A DNA stretch of 64,000 nucleotides from Variovorax paradoxus NBRC 15149 (GTDB lineage: Bacteria; Pseudomonadota; Gammaproteobacteria; Burkholderiales; Burkholderiaceae_C): assembly GCF_001591365.1 (NCBI RefSeq), contig NZ_BCUT01000001.1, positions 682,001-746,000 on the forward strand. The letters are read 5' to 3'. A program made the position numbers and the translations under genes. The notes below the pieces were generated by a model. The model searched no databases. It was not told where the DNA came from and saw nothing but the letters and a program-made list of their open reading frames with translations. Shown piece after piece: positions 25,156 to 33,441 of the stretch (position 1 is the stretch's first letter; the number at the start of each line of letters is the position of its first letter).

Positions 25156-26343
25156 ATGGCATTGACGCTGACCCTTCCCACCGCGAGCGGCGCGCTCGCG
25201 CCCTACGCCCTGCGCGGCATCGCGCCGGTGAAGCCCGATGCGGGCATCAAGTTCAACCGCATCGCCTACTCGGCCGCGCACGTGGTGGCCGACCCGCTGG
25301 CCGCGGTCGACCCCTGGCTGCAGGCCGCCGTCGACTGGGACGCGACCATCGCCTACCGTCGCCACCTGTTCTCGCTGGGCCTGGGCGTGGCCGAAGCCAT
25401 GGACACCGCGCAGCGCGGCATGGGCCTGGACTGGCCGACCTCGCTCGAGCTGATCCGCCGCTCGCTCGATGCCGCGAAGGACGTGCCCGGCGCGCTGGTC
25501 GCCTCGGGCTGCGGCACCGACCACCTGAACCTCGACGAGGTCAAGAGCGTGGACGACGTGATCCGCGGCTACGAAGAGCAGATGGCGGCGATCGAGGCGC
25601 TCGGCGGCAAGCTGATCGTGATGGCGAGCCGTGCGCTCGCGCGCGTGGCCAGGAGCCCTGCCGACTACGAGCGCGTGTACGACCGCATCCTGTCGCAGGC
25701 CAGGCAGCCGGTGGTGCTGCACTGGCTGGGCGAGATGTTCGATCCGGCGCTGGCCGGCTACTGGGGCACGAAGGACACCGACGCCGCGATGGACACCGCG
25801 ATCGGCATCATCGCGGCGCATCCCGACAAGGTCGACGGTATCAAGATCTCGCTGCTTGACAAGGACAAGGAAATCGCGATGCGCCGCCGCTTGCCAAAGG
25901 GCGTGCGCATGTACACGGGCGACGACTTCAACTATGCCGAGCTGATCGCCGGCGACGGCTTCGGCCGCGAGCCCACGCACGGCAAGAGCGACGCGCTGCT
26001 GGGCATCTTCGACGCCATCGCGCCGGCTGCGAGCGCGGCGCTGGGTGCGCTGGCCCAAGGCAATACGGAAAAATTCCACGCGATCCTCGGCCCGACGGTG
26101 CCGCTGTCGCGCCACATCTTTGCGGCGCCCACGCGCTTCTACAAGACCGGCGTGGTGTTCATGGCCTGGCTCAACGGCCACCAGAAGCACCTCACGATGG
26201 TGGGCGGCCAGCAGAGCACGCGTTCGCTGCAGCACTTCGCCGAGCTGTTCCGGCTGGCCGATGCGGCCAACCTGCTGGAGCAACCGGAGCTGGCGATGCG
26301 GCGCATGAAGACGCTGCTTGCGCTGCACGGCGTGGACAATTGA
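25156..26343 (+). CDS. DUF993 family protein (dihydrodipicolinate synthase-like barrel)
   Basis: 395 residues. It matches what I know of DUF993: a DapA-like TIM barrel with HWLGEMFDPALAGYWG and DGIKISLLDKDKE, where the lysine after GI is placed like the Schiff-base lysine of the aldolase family. No activity is established to my knowledge; a retro-aldol or lyase step is a reasonable guess. It lies 16 bases after the oxidoreductase, and its stop overlaps the possible TTG start of the next gene. Confidence 0.8.
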   Translation: MALTLTLPTASGALAPYALRGIAPVKPDAGIKFNRIAYSAAHVVADPLAAVDPWLQAAVDWDATIAYRRHLFSLGLGVAEAMDTAQRGMGLDWPTSLELIRRSLDAAKDVPGALVASGCGTDHLNLDEVKSVDDVIRGYEEQMAAIEALGGKLIVMASRALARVARSPADYERVYDRILSQARQPVVLHWLGEMFDPALAGYWGTKDTDAAMDTAIGIIAAHPDKVDGIKISLLDKDKEIAMRRRLPKGVRMYTGDDFNYAELIAGDGFGREPTHGKSDALLGIFDAIAPAASAALGALAQGNTEKFHAILGPTVPLSRHIFAAPTRFYKTGVVFMAWLNGHQKHLTMVGGQQSTRSLQHFAELFRLADAANLLEQPELAMRRMKTLLALHGVDN

Positions 26344-26351
26344 TCGAAGCC

Positions 26352-27230
26352 ATGCGCAACTTCTCGCAGAACCACGACTGGCTGTCGATCAACACCGCCA
26401 CCATCCGCAAGCAACTGGGCGCCGAGGTGCCGCTCGACCGCATCATCGACCAGTGCGCCGAACGCGGCATCCGCGCGATCAGCCCCTGGCGCGACCAGGT
26501 GGCGGCCGTCGGGCTCGACAAGATCGCAAAGCAGCTGAAGGCGCATGGCATCGGCCTTTCGGGCTACTGCCGCGGCGGCTTCTTTCCGGCGGCGAATGCG
26601 GCGGGCCTCCAGGCCGCGCTCGACGACAACCGCCGCGCTATCGACGAGGCCAAGACGCTCGATGCGCCTTGCCTCGTGCTGGTGGTCGGCGCCCTGCCCG
26701 GCGCGCTCGAAGGCAAGCCCGCCTACAAGGACATCGCCCGCGCGCGCGGCGAGGTGCGCGACGGCATTGCCGCATCGCTCGAATACGCACGCGAAGTCGG
26801 CATGCCGCTGGCCATCGAGCCGCTGCATCCCATGCAGGCGGCCGACCGCGCCTGCATCAACACGCTCGAACACGCGCTCGACATCTGCGACGAGCTCGAT
26901 GCGGGCAAGAGCGGCATGCTGGGTGTGGCGCTGGACATCTATCACGTGTGGTGGGATCCGAAGCTGCAGCAGCAGATCGCGCGCGCCGGCCGCGCGCGGC
27001 TGCTGGCGTACCACGTCTGCGACTGGCTCACGCCCACGCGCGACCTGCTCTCGGACCGCGGGATGATGGGCGACGGCGTGGTCGAGCTCAAGAAGATCCG
27101 CGGCTGGGTCGAGGACGCGGGCTTCGCGGGGTTCAGCGAAGTCGAGATCTTTTCGAATCTCGACTGGTGGCAGCGGGCCGGCAGCGAAACGCTCGACGTG
27201 TGTATCGAACGGCACAGGCAAGCCGTCTAG
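26352..27230 (+). CDS. Sugar phosphate isomerase/epimerase-like TIM barrel
   Basis: 292 residues of the xylose-isomerase-like/AP-endonuclease-2 fold. Metal-ligand candidates are visible in LAIEPLHPM, ALDIYHVWWDP, YHVCDWLTP and a late Glu in GFSEVEIF. The family comprises isomerases, epimerases and dehydratases of sugars and inositols. It closes the operon. The ATG at 26352 was taken; a TTG at 26340 would overlap the preceding stop and add four residues. Confidence 0.85.
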   Translation: MRNFSQNHDWLSINTATIRKQLGAEVPLDRIIDQCAERGIRAISPWRDQVAAVGLDKIAKQLKAHGIGLSGYCRGGFFPAANAAGLQAALDDNRRAIDEAKTLDAPCLVLVVGALPGALEGKPAYKDIARARGEVRDGIAASLEYAREVGMPLAIEPLHPMQAADRACINTLEHALDICDELDAGKSGMLGVALDIYHVWWDPKLQQQIARAGRARLLAYHVCDWLTPTRDLLSDRGMMGDGVVELKKIRGWVEDAGFAGFSEVEIFSNLDWWQRAGSETLDVCIERHRQAV

Positions 27231-27261
27231 CAAAAGTATTCGGAGCTTTTGTTCGGGGCTC

Positions 27262-27355
27262 GTGCCCAGGCCACCGGGTACTCCCCTCCGCGAATGTCCC
27301 CCGCCTTCGGCTCCTCCTTTATTTCGCTGCGGGGAGCACCCGATGCCCTGGGCAC
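27262..27355. repeat. Large hairpin repeat, copy A
   Basis: Outer arms GTGCCCAGG (27262-27270) and CCTGGGCAC (27347-27355) pair, with a second pairing of CTCCCC and GGGGAG further in. The centre holds CCGCGAATGTCC, CGCCTTCGG and TTTATTTCGCTGCG. Copy B (27402-27501) carries the same centre on the other strand with different outer stems. Confidence 0.75.
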
Positions 27356-27401
27356 AAGGCACGCTCTGGGTGCACAGCTGATCAACAACTGCTTCGTATA
27401 A

Positions 27402-27501
27402 CGCTCCCGCCGATGGGGTGCCTTGCGCAGCGAAATAAATCAAGGGGGAGGCCGAAGGCCGGAGGACATTCGCGGAGCAAGGTACCCCGTCGGCGGGAGC
27501 G
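27402..27501. repeat. Large hairpin repeat, copy B (inverted relative to copy A)
   Basis: Outer arms CGCTCCCGCCGA and TCGGCGGGAGCG form a 12-bp stem, continued by GGGGTGCCTTGC with GCAAGGTACCCC. On the minus strand the centre reads CCGCGAATGTCC, GGCCTTCGG and TTTATTTCGCTGCG, as in copy A. The pair resembles REP/BIME-type intergenic elements. Confidence 0.75.
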
Positions 27502-27559
27502 CGCCCTGAACAACAAGGCCCCTAAAACAGCAGCGCCCACTTGTGCTGCAATCCGCCCC

Positions 27560-28657
27560 ATGGCCACCCCGACCCTCGACGACCTGCGCCGCTACGCCAT
27601 CGCGCGCACCCTCTTCAAGCCGACCACGCTGCCGGGCGCGATCCGCCGGCTCGGCTTCGTTCAGGCCGACCCGATCCGCGCCCCTGCGCGCGCACAAGAC
27701 CTGACCTTGCGCCACCGCGTGAAGGACTACCGCGCGGGCGATCTCGAAAGCCGCTACACCCGACTTGCCATTGAGGAAGACTGCCTCGTCAACTACGGCT
27801 TTCTGCCGCGCGAGCACCTGGCGCTGATGCATCCGCGCGAAGCCAGGCAGCCCTGGGACGCGGACACCCGCCGCAAGGCCGCCGACGTGCTGGCCTTCGT
27901 GCGCGAGCGCGGGCCCGTGCATCCGCGTGAAGTCGAACAGCACTTTGCACACGGCAGCGTCAAGAACTACTGGGGCGGCTCGAGCAATGCGACGACGCGG
28001 CTGCTCGATGGCCTGCACTACCGCGGCATGCTGCGCGTGGTGCGGCGCGACAGCGGCACGCGCGTCTACGAGGCCGTGACACATGTGCCCGCCGACGACA
28101 GCCCCGCCGGCCGCGCGCAGCGCGCCGCCGCGCTGATCGACCTGGTGGTGCGCAAGTACGCGCCGCTGCCGGCCGCGAGCCTGACGTACCTCGTGCGGCT
28201 GCTCGGCTACGGCGCGCCGCATCTGTCGGCGCAGACGCAGGCCGCGCTGCGCCTCGCACGCGACGAACGGCTCGCAAGCTGCCGCATCGACGGCACCACC
28301 TGGTACTGGCCCGGCGACGAGAACCCCGCCTCGCGGCGCCATGCACCCGATGAAGAAGTGCGCCTGCTCGCGCCCTTCGACCCCGTGGTGTGGGACCGCC
28401 GCCGCTTCGAGCTGCTGTGGGGCTGGACGTACAAGTTCGAGGCCTACATGCCGGCGCCGAAGCGACAGTTCGGCTACTACGCGCTGCCCCTGCTCTGGCA
28501 CGAGCGCGTGATCGGCTGGGCCAACGTCACGGCGCCCGAAGGCCGGCTGCAGCCCGCGTTCGGCTACGCCGCCGGCAAGCCACCTCGCGATGCGCTGTTC
28601 CGCGCGGCACTCGACGACGAACTCCATCGTATGACGCAGTTCCTCGCGAAGCGCTGA
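27560..28657 (+). CDS. Winged-helix DNA-binding protein, YcaQ/AlkX-like DNA glycosylase family
   Basis: 365 residues of the HTH_42 (YcaQ) family: LGFVQADPIRAPARAQDLTL near the start, NYGFLPREHLALMHPR, and C-terminal LLAPFDPVVWDRRR with GWTYKFEAYMPAPKRQFGYY. Characterised relatives (AlkZ, YcaQ/AlkX) remove alkylated bases and unhook DNA interstrand crosslinks. In YcaQ the key motif is QxQ; here the corresponding region reads QAD, so activity may differ. It stands alone after the hairpin repeats. Confidence 0.85.
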   Translation: MATPTLDDLRRYAIARTLFKPTTLPGAIRRLGFVQADPIRAPARAQDLTLRHRVKDYRAGDLESRYTRLAIEEDCLVNYGFLPREHLALMHPREARQPWDADTRRKAADVLAFVRERGPVHPREVEQHFAHGSVKNYWGGSSNATTRLLDGLHYRGMLRVVRRDSGTRVYEAVTHVPADDSPAGRAQRAAALIDLVVRKYAPLPAASLTYLVRLLGYGAPHLSAQTQAALRLARDERLASCRIDGTTWYWPGDENPASRRHAPDEEVRLLAPFDPVVWDRRRFELLWGWTYKFEAYMPAPKRQFGYYALPLLWHERVIGWANVTAPEGRLQPAFGYAAGKPPRDALFRAALDDELHRMTQFLAKR

Positions 28658-28779
28658 GCCGTACGCACCCGCGCACGGCGAAAATCCCCGCGCCGCCGAA
28701 GGTCTGGCGCGCGGGCGACAACCAGCGCCGCCGTCCGCTCCTAGAATCGCACCGTCGTCCGGCATGCCGGACGGCAAGC

Positions 28780-28942
28780 GTTCTCAGGGCGGGGCGAAAC
28801 TCCCCACCGGCGGTAATGGCGGCTTCTTCGAAAGAGGGGCCGCACGAGCCCGCGAGCGCCCAAGGCCTGCAATGGGCTGCGGGGTCAGCAGATTTCGGTG
28901 CAATTCCGAAGCCGACGGTCACAGTCCGGATGAAAGAGAGCG
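28780..28942 (+). promoter_or_regulatory. FMN riboswitch (RFN element) upstream of ribH
   Basis: The conserved core is clear: TTCTCAGGGCGGGGCGAAAC at the 5' side, CCCCACCGGCGGTAATGG, then a variable arm, AGCCCGCGAGCGCCCAAGGC, GTCAGCAGATTTCGGTG, and CCGACGGTCACAGTCCGGAT with GAAAGAGA closing P1. FMN binding normally turns off riboflavin genes. Between it and the ribH start is a GCGCGCC/GGCGCGC stem (about 28960-28982), which may help to hide the ribosome binding site or end transcription. A perfect palindrome GTCCGGCATGCCGGAC lies directly upstream (28757-28772). Confidence 0.95.
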
Positions 28943-29040
28943 CGAAATGCGGGCCGGCCCGCGCGCCTTGCAATGGCGCGCATGCTGCCCTGCGGTTTCG
29001 TGCGCCCTGATTCAGGAAACCTGCTTTCAAGAGGCACACC

Positions 29041-29556
29041 ATGAGTCAGATCAACGACCTTCCCCTTTCCGCCGTCAACGCGCCGGGCCAGCCGCGCGGC
29101 GAGCGCATTGCCTTTGTCGAGGCGCAATGGCATTCCGACATCGTCCACCAGGCGCGCGACGCCTTCCTTGCCGAGATGGAGCGGCTCGGCGTGGCGCGCG
29201 AGCTGATCGACATCTTCGACGTGCCCGGCGCCTTCGAGATTCCGCTGCATGCCAAGCGGCTTGCCAACTCGGGCAAGTACGCGGCCATCGTGGGCTGCGC
29301 GCTGGTTGTGGACGGCGGCATCTACCGCCACGAGTTCGTGGCCGGCACCGTGGTCAGCACGCTGATGTCGCTGCAGCTCGAGACCGACGTGCCGATTTTT
29401 TCGGCCGTGCTCACGCCGCACCACTTCCACGAGCACGTGGAGCACCGCAAGTACTTCCACCGCCACTTCGCCGTCAAGGGCACCGAAGTGGCCGAGGCCT
29501 GCGTGAAGACGCTCGAAGGCCTGAAGAAGGTCGACGCCTTGCTGGCCACTGCGTGA
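29041..29556 (+). CDS. ribH: 6,7-dimethyl-8-ribityllumazine synthase, type II (RibH2-like)
   Basis: 171 residues. It condenses 5-amino-6-ribitylaminouracil with dihydroxybutanone phosphate, the penultimate step of riboflavin synthesis. Active-site segments are AQWHSDIV, VPGAFEIPL and VVDGGIYRHEFVAGTV. The GGIYRHEFVA form, rather than the usual GxTxHFEYV, fits the RibH2 group. It stands alone behind an FMN riboswitch, away from a ribBA operon, so it is probably a second lumazine synthase in this genome. AGAGG lies seven bases before the ATG. Confidence 0.92.
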   Translation: MSQINDLPLSAVNAPGQPRGERIAFVEAQWHSDIVHQARDAFLAEMERLGVARELIDIFDVPGAFEIPLHAKRLANSGKYAAIVGCALVVDGGIYRHEFVAGTVVSTLMSLQLETDVPIFSAVLTPHHFHEHVEHRKYFHRHFAVKGTEVAEACVKTLEGLKKVDALLATA

Positions 29557-29588
29557 CAAGCGGTACGCTGCTGCAGTAATCTGGGCGG

Positions 29589-30272
29589 ATGACTTCTTCA
29601 TCCGCCTCGAACGACCGCTACACCCTCTACGGCGCGCCCGGCTCGGGCGCGACGCCGGTCCATGCGGCGCTGACGCTGATCGGCGCGCAGGTCGAGACCG
29701 TCGATGTCTCGCCCTGGGAGAGCGACTCCGAGCGCGAGCGCATGTCGGGCGTCAACCCGATGCAGCAGGTGCCCGCGCTCGTGCTGCCGTCGGGCGAGTT
29801 GATGACCGAGAGCGCGGCCATGCTGATCTGGCTTGGCGACCGCTATCCGGAAGCCGGGCTCTGCCCCGCGCCCGGCGATCCGCTGCGTGCGCGCTACCTG
29901 CGCTGGATGGTCTACCTGCCGGCGGCCATCTACTCGCTGTTCTGGGTGCGCGACGAACCCACGCGCCTCACGCCCGACCCGGCCGCGCAGGCCGTGATGC
30001 TCGAACGCACGGCCGAGCGCATTGCGCACTGCTGGCACCTGATGGACACGCAGATCGACGAGCCCTCGCCCTATCTGCTCGGCGAGAAGATCAGCATGCT
30101 CGACCTCTACGTGACCGTGCTGTCGCGCTGGACGCCGCGGCGCAGGCGTTTCTACCGCGTGGCGCCGCGCATGGCGCAGGTGGTGCGGCGCGTGGATGCC
30201 GATCCGCGCCTGGCCGATTTCTGGGCGGCGCGCTTTCCCTTCACGATGGACCAGGAAACACAGAAAGACTGA
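29589..30272 (+). CDS. Glutathione S-transferase family protein
   Basis: 227 residues. A thioredoxin-like N-domain (residues 10-85; TLYGAPGSGATPVHAALTL, NPMQQVPALVLPSGELMTES) and an all-helical C-domain with SMLDLYVTVLSRW. A serine in YGAPGSG could be the catalytic residue, as in bacterial beta/theta-like GSTs. Substrate unknown. It starts 33 bases after ribH and ends 10 bases before the ArsC-like gene, so the three may be co-transcribed. Confidence 0.88.
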   Translation: MTSSSASNDRYTLYGAPGSGATPVHAALTLIGAQVETVDVSPWESDSERERMSGVNPMQQVPALVLPSGELMTESAAMLIWLGDRYPEAGLCPAPGDPLRARYLRWMVYLPAAIYSLFWVRDEPTRLTPDPAAQAVMLERTAERIAHCWHLMDTQIDEPSPYLLGEKISMLDLYVTVLSRWTPRRRRFYRVAPRMAQVVRRVDADPRLADFWAARFPFTMDQETQKD

Positions 30273-30282
30273 CGACGACACC

Positions 30283-30666
30283 ATGGCCGCACGCACCCCG
30301 ACCACCGACTACCCGATGACCATCTTCCACAAGCCCAACTGCAGCACCTCGCGCAACGTGCTGGGCCTGATCCGCGAGAGCGGCGTGGAACCCGAGATCG
30401 TCCTGTACCTGGAAACGCCGCCCTCGAAGAAGAAGCTGCGCGAGCTGGCCAAGGCCATGGGCCTGGGCGCGCGCGACCTGCTGCGCACCAAGGAAGCGCC
30501 CTACGAAGAACTGAAGCTGGCCGATCCGAAGTGGAGCGACGACCAGCTGTTCGACTTCATCGCCGCGAACCCGATCCTGCTGCAGCGCCCGATCGTCGTC
30601 TCGCCGCGCGGCACGCTGATGTGCCGGCCCTGGGAGCGCGTGCGCGAGATCCTGCCCACGGCCTGA
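30283..30666 (+). CDS. arsC: ArsC-family arsenate reductase-like protein
   Basis: 127 residues. FHKPNCSTSRNVLGLIRESG gives the catalytic cysteine (position 20 here), and NPILLQRPIVVSPRG supplies the arginine of the glutaredoxin-dependent ArsC family. Such enzymes reduce arsenate to arsenite with glutathione; distant relatives (YffB, Spx) do not. No arsR, arsB or acr3 gene is near, so a role in arsenic resistance is not supported by context. The start at 30283 was preferred to 30316 for length. Confidence 0.85.
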   Translation: MAARTPTTDYPMTIFHKPNCSTSRNVLGLIRESGVEPEIVLYLETPPSKKKLRELAKAMGLGARDLLRTKEAPYEELKLADPKWSDDQLFDFIAANPILLQRPIVVSPRGTLMCRPWERVREILPTA

Positions 30667-30685
30667 ACGCAGCAGCTGCCGCGGC

Positions 30686-31153
30686 TCAGCCGCGCTGCAG
30701 CAGCGCCGGCACCCCCGAGGCCAGCATCGCCACGCCCGAGGCGATCAGCAGGCCCAGGTGCAGCGCGAACGCCACTGCCAGCATCGAGAGGTTGAAGTTC
30801 TGGATCACCGCGCGCTGCGTGTCGCGCTGGAAGCCGCGCAGCGTGCACCAGAGCGTGGGAATGGTGCCGGAGAAGCCGCCGATGCCGGCCATGGCCCCGC
30901 CGATGGTGCCGGCGATGCCATCCGCGAAGCGTCCGCCGAAGGCGATCTTCGGCAGGTGCTGCGACATCAGCATCGCAGGGCACCACAGCACCAGCGGCAC
31001 ACCGAGGCAGACCTTGAAGAGCACGAGGTCGAGGTGCGGCAGCAGCCAGACGCCGAAGGGCACGCCGACCAGCCCACCAAGCACGAACGGCCACAGCACA
31101 TGCCGGTCGAAATACAGGGCCTGCATGCGGTCGATGATATCGGCCGCATGCAG
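30686..31153 (-). pseudogene. C-terminal half of a TSUP (TauE/SafE) permease
   Basis: About 155 codons with four to five membrane helices. WPFVLGGLVGVPFGVWLLPH and FADGIAGTIGGAMAGIGGFS are the second repeat of a TSUP sulfite/organosulfonate-type exporter. The family is normally near 250 residues with two repeats. Here the first repeat is missing: the sequence begins LHAADIIDRM directly next to the stop of the MFS gene. An ATG at 31126 would yield a 146-residue protein, but it is most simply a deletion remnant. Confidence 0.7.
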
Positions 31154-31169
31154 CGCACAGCCGCGGCTG

Positions 31170-32423
31170 TTACGCCGAGGCCGGCACCAGCGCCGTGCGG
31201 CGCACCCGCGTCACGTTGAAGGCACTGGCAATCAGCACGGCCTGCACCAGCGCCAGGCCGGCGATCACGCTCGCGTACTGGCCATGGTCCATCAAGCGGC
31301 CGAACACCAGCGGCGCGAGCGCCTGGCCGATGTCCAGGCCCGCATACACCACGCCGTAGACGCGGCCGGTGGCATTGGGCGGCGTCGAGCGCTTGACCAG
31401 CAGGTCGCGCGAAGGGCCGGCAACGCCCGAGACGAAGCCCATGGCGCCGAACAGCACCGGCACCATCACCGGCGGAAACTGCGCAAAGGCCAGCACCAGC
31501 GCCAGCGCGGCCGCCACCCCGAAGCCGATGCCCACGATGCGTTCGCAGCGCGACGGATCCGAGGCCAGGAAGCCGCCCGCCACCATGCCGGCCGCGCTTG
31601 CCACCATGTAGACCGTGAGGCACACCGCCACCAGCGCCACCGGCACCGCGTGCAGGTGGCCCGCCGCCGCCGGCGCGAAGGTCTGCACCACGCTGATCAC
31701 GACGGCGTAGAAGAAAAAGAAGCCGAAGCACATCCACACGGCCGGAATGCGCAGGAAGTCGAACTCGCCGCCGACGGGTGCCGGCTCGCCATGCCCGGTG
31801 GCCTTGTGCACCGCCTTCACGTCCAGCGCCAGCACGCCGCGGTAGGCCCAGAGCACCAGCAGCACCACGATGGCCAGCGCACCGGCCGAAGCCAGCGCCA
31901 CGCGCCATGAAAAAGCGATGGCGATCGGCACCACGAAGGCCGGCGCCAGCGCCCAGCCCAGGCTGCCGGTGATGCCGTGCACGCTGTAGGCGTGGCCCAG
32001 GCGGGTCGGCGCCACCTTGCGGTTGAAGAGCGTGTAGTCGACCGGGTGGAACACGCCATTGCCGATGCCGCCCACGACGGCGCACAGCAGCAGCATCCAG
32101 TAGCTCTGGGCCAGCGCATAGCCGAAGGCCGCCAGGGCCAGCGCGCCCAGCCCCACGAACAGCACCGGCCGCGGACCCAGCTTGTCGACGATGAAGCCCG
32201 AGGCCGCCTGCACGATGCACGAGACCACGAAGAACACCGTCAGCACCGCGCCCAGCTCGGTGTAGCTCACGTTGAACGCGTCTTTCAGCCAGGGGAACAG
32301 CGGCGCCAGGATCAGCTGGCTGAAGTGGCTGATGGCATGGGCCAGGCCGACCAGGCCGATGAGCTGTGCGTCGCCGCGCAAGCTGGTGGAGGGAGTGGCT
32401 GTCGGGGAGGAAGTGGAAGACAT
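31170..32423 (-). CDS. MFS transporter, fosmidomycin-resistance (Fsr)-like
   Basis: 417 residues with about twelve membrane helices. GLAHAISHFSQLILAPLFPW near the start and the phrase NGVFHPVDYTLFNRKVAPTR are typical of Fsr-type drug or metabolite exporters. It is divergent from an AraC regulator, which probably controls it through the palindrome at 32492-32506. The substrate is unknown. The gene ends against the truncated TSUP fragment. Confidence 0.9.
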   Translation of the reverse strand: MSSTSSPTATPSTSLRGDAQLIGLVGLAHAISHFSQLILAPLFPWLKDAFNVSYTELGAVLTVFFVVSCIVQAASGFIVDKLGPRPVLFVGLGALALAAFGYALAQSYWMLLLCAVVGGIGNGVFHPVDYTLFNRKVAPTRLGHAYSVHGITGSLGWALAPAFVVPIAIAFSWRVALASAGALAIVVLLVLWAYRGVLALDVKAVHKATGHGEPAPVGGEFDFLRIPAVWMCFGFFFFYAVVISVVQTFAPAAAGHLHAVPVALVAVCLTVYMVASAAGMVAGGFLASDPSRCERIVGIGFGVAAALALVLAFAQFPPVMVPVLFGAMGFVSGVAGPSRDLLVKRSTPPNATGRVYGVVYAGLDIGQALAPLVFGRLMDHGQYASVIAGLALVQAVLIASAFNVTRVRRTALVPASA

Positions 32424-32491
32424 GGATTGCTACAAAAAACCGGGCAGGCACCGATGCTATGCCCGCTGGCCGCGGCAGAATGGCGATACAG

Positions 32492-32506
32492 CGACAACAT
32501 TTGTCG
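32492..32506. promoter_or_regulatory. Palindrome between the MFS and AraC genes
   Basis: CGACAA-CAT-TTGTCG, a perfect 6-3-6 inverted repeat six bases before the araC-type start codon and 68 bases before the MFS start; a candidate operator. Confidence 0.5.
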
Positions 32507-32511
32507 AAACT

Positions 32512-33354
32512 ATGCCAAGCGCCGTTTCACTCCCTTCCCCGGTCACCAGCGTCGCCTCGCTCACGCCGCATCTCTACGCACCCGACGCGGTCAGGCCGTT
32601 GCGCGCCAAGGAACATTTCCTGAGCGCCGACACCTTCGTCGAGCTGCACCAGCACCCGTGGCCGCAGCTCACTTTCTCGACCCGCGGCGTGATCCGGCTC
32701 AGCACGCAGGACGGCAGCTACATCGTGCCGCCCTCGCGCGCGGTCTGGGTGCCGGCCAACATGCCGCACAGCATCATGCTGATCGAGGACGCCGAGCTGC
32801 GCACCGTGTACCTGCATGCCTGGCTCGGCCCGCCGTGGGAGAAGTGCGAGGTGCTCGAGATCAGCCCGCTGCTGCGCGCGCTGATGCTCGCACTCGACAC
32901 CACGCCCGACGGCCTGCCGCCGGCCGACCCGCACGCGCCGCAGCGCGAACGCATGATCGCGCCGCTGCTGGTGGACGAGCTCGAGCGCGCCACGCAGATC
33001 CGCATCGACGTGCCGCTGCCCTCCGACAAGCGGCTGCGCCAGCTGTGCGAGACGCTGCTGCGCAACCCGGCCGACCGCGCCACGCTGGCCGAGCGTGCCG
33101 CTGCCATCGGCGCCAGCGAGCGCACCGTGGCGCGGCTGTTCCGCGACCAGCTCGGCATGAGCTGGCAGCAATGGCGGCAGCAGGCCGTGATGGCGCATGC
33201 GCTGCCGCTGCTGGCGCGCGGCATGGCCGTGAGCCAGGTGGCGGCGGCCAGCGGCTATGCCACCGACAGCGCGTTCTGCGCCATGTTCAAGGCCGCCACC
33301 GGACGCTCGCCCACTTCCTTCCAGCACAAGAAGCGATCCGCCGCGCTCGCCTGA
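32512..33354 (+). CDS. AraC-family regulator
   Basis: 280 residues. An N-terminal cupin ligand domain (HQHPWPQLTFSTRGVIRLST) and a C-terminal double helix-turn-helix (about residues 180-275) with TLAERAAAIGASERTVARLF and MAVSQVAAASGYATDSAFCA. The family usually activates the adjacent gene on binding a small molecule. It is divergent from the MFS exporter. The ATG at 32512 gives the family-like N-terminus; upstream in-frame codons lie inside the MFS gene. Confidence 0.92.
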   Translation: MPSAVSLPSPVTSVASLTPHLYAPDAVRPLRAKEHFLSADTFVELHQHPWPQLTFSTRGVIRLSTQDGSYIVPPSRAVWVPANMPHSIMLIEDAELRTVYLHAWLGPPWEKCEVLEISPLLRALMLALDTTPDGLPPADPHAPQRERMIAPLLVDELERATQIRIDVPLPSDKRLRQLCETLLRNPADRATLAERAAAIGASERTVARLFRDQLGMSWQQWRQQAVMAHALPLLARGMAVSQVAAASGYATDSAFCAMFKAATGRSPTSFQHKKRSAALA

Positions 33355-33441
33355 AGCTCGCCTCGATGCCGCCACGCCGTCACGGCGCTCTGGCAAGATC
33401 GGCCGGCCGACGAAAACCACGGACCTCCGACCCACCTGCCC

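Noticed and set aside
30283..30666. An arsenic-resistance operon
   Set aside because: Only an ArsC-like gene is present; arsR, arsB/acr3 and arsH are absent, so the ArsC-like protein may have another role.
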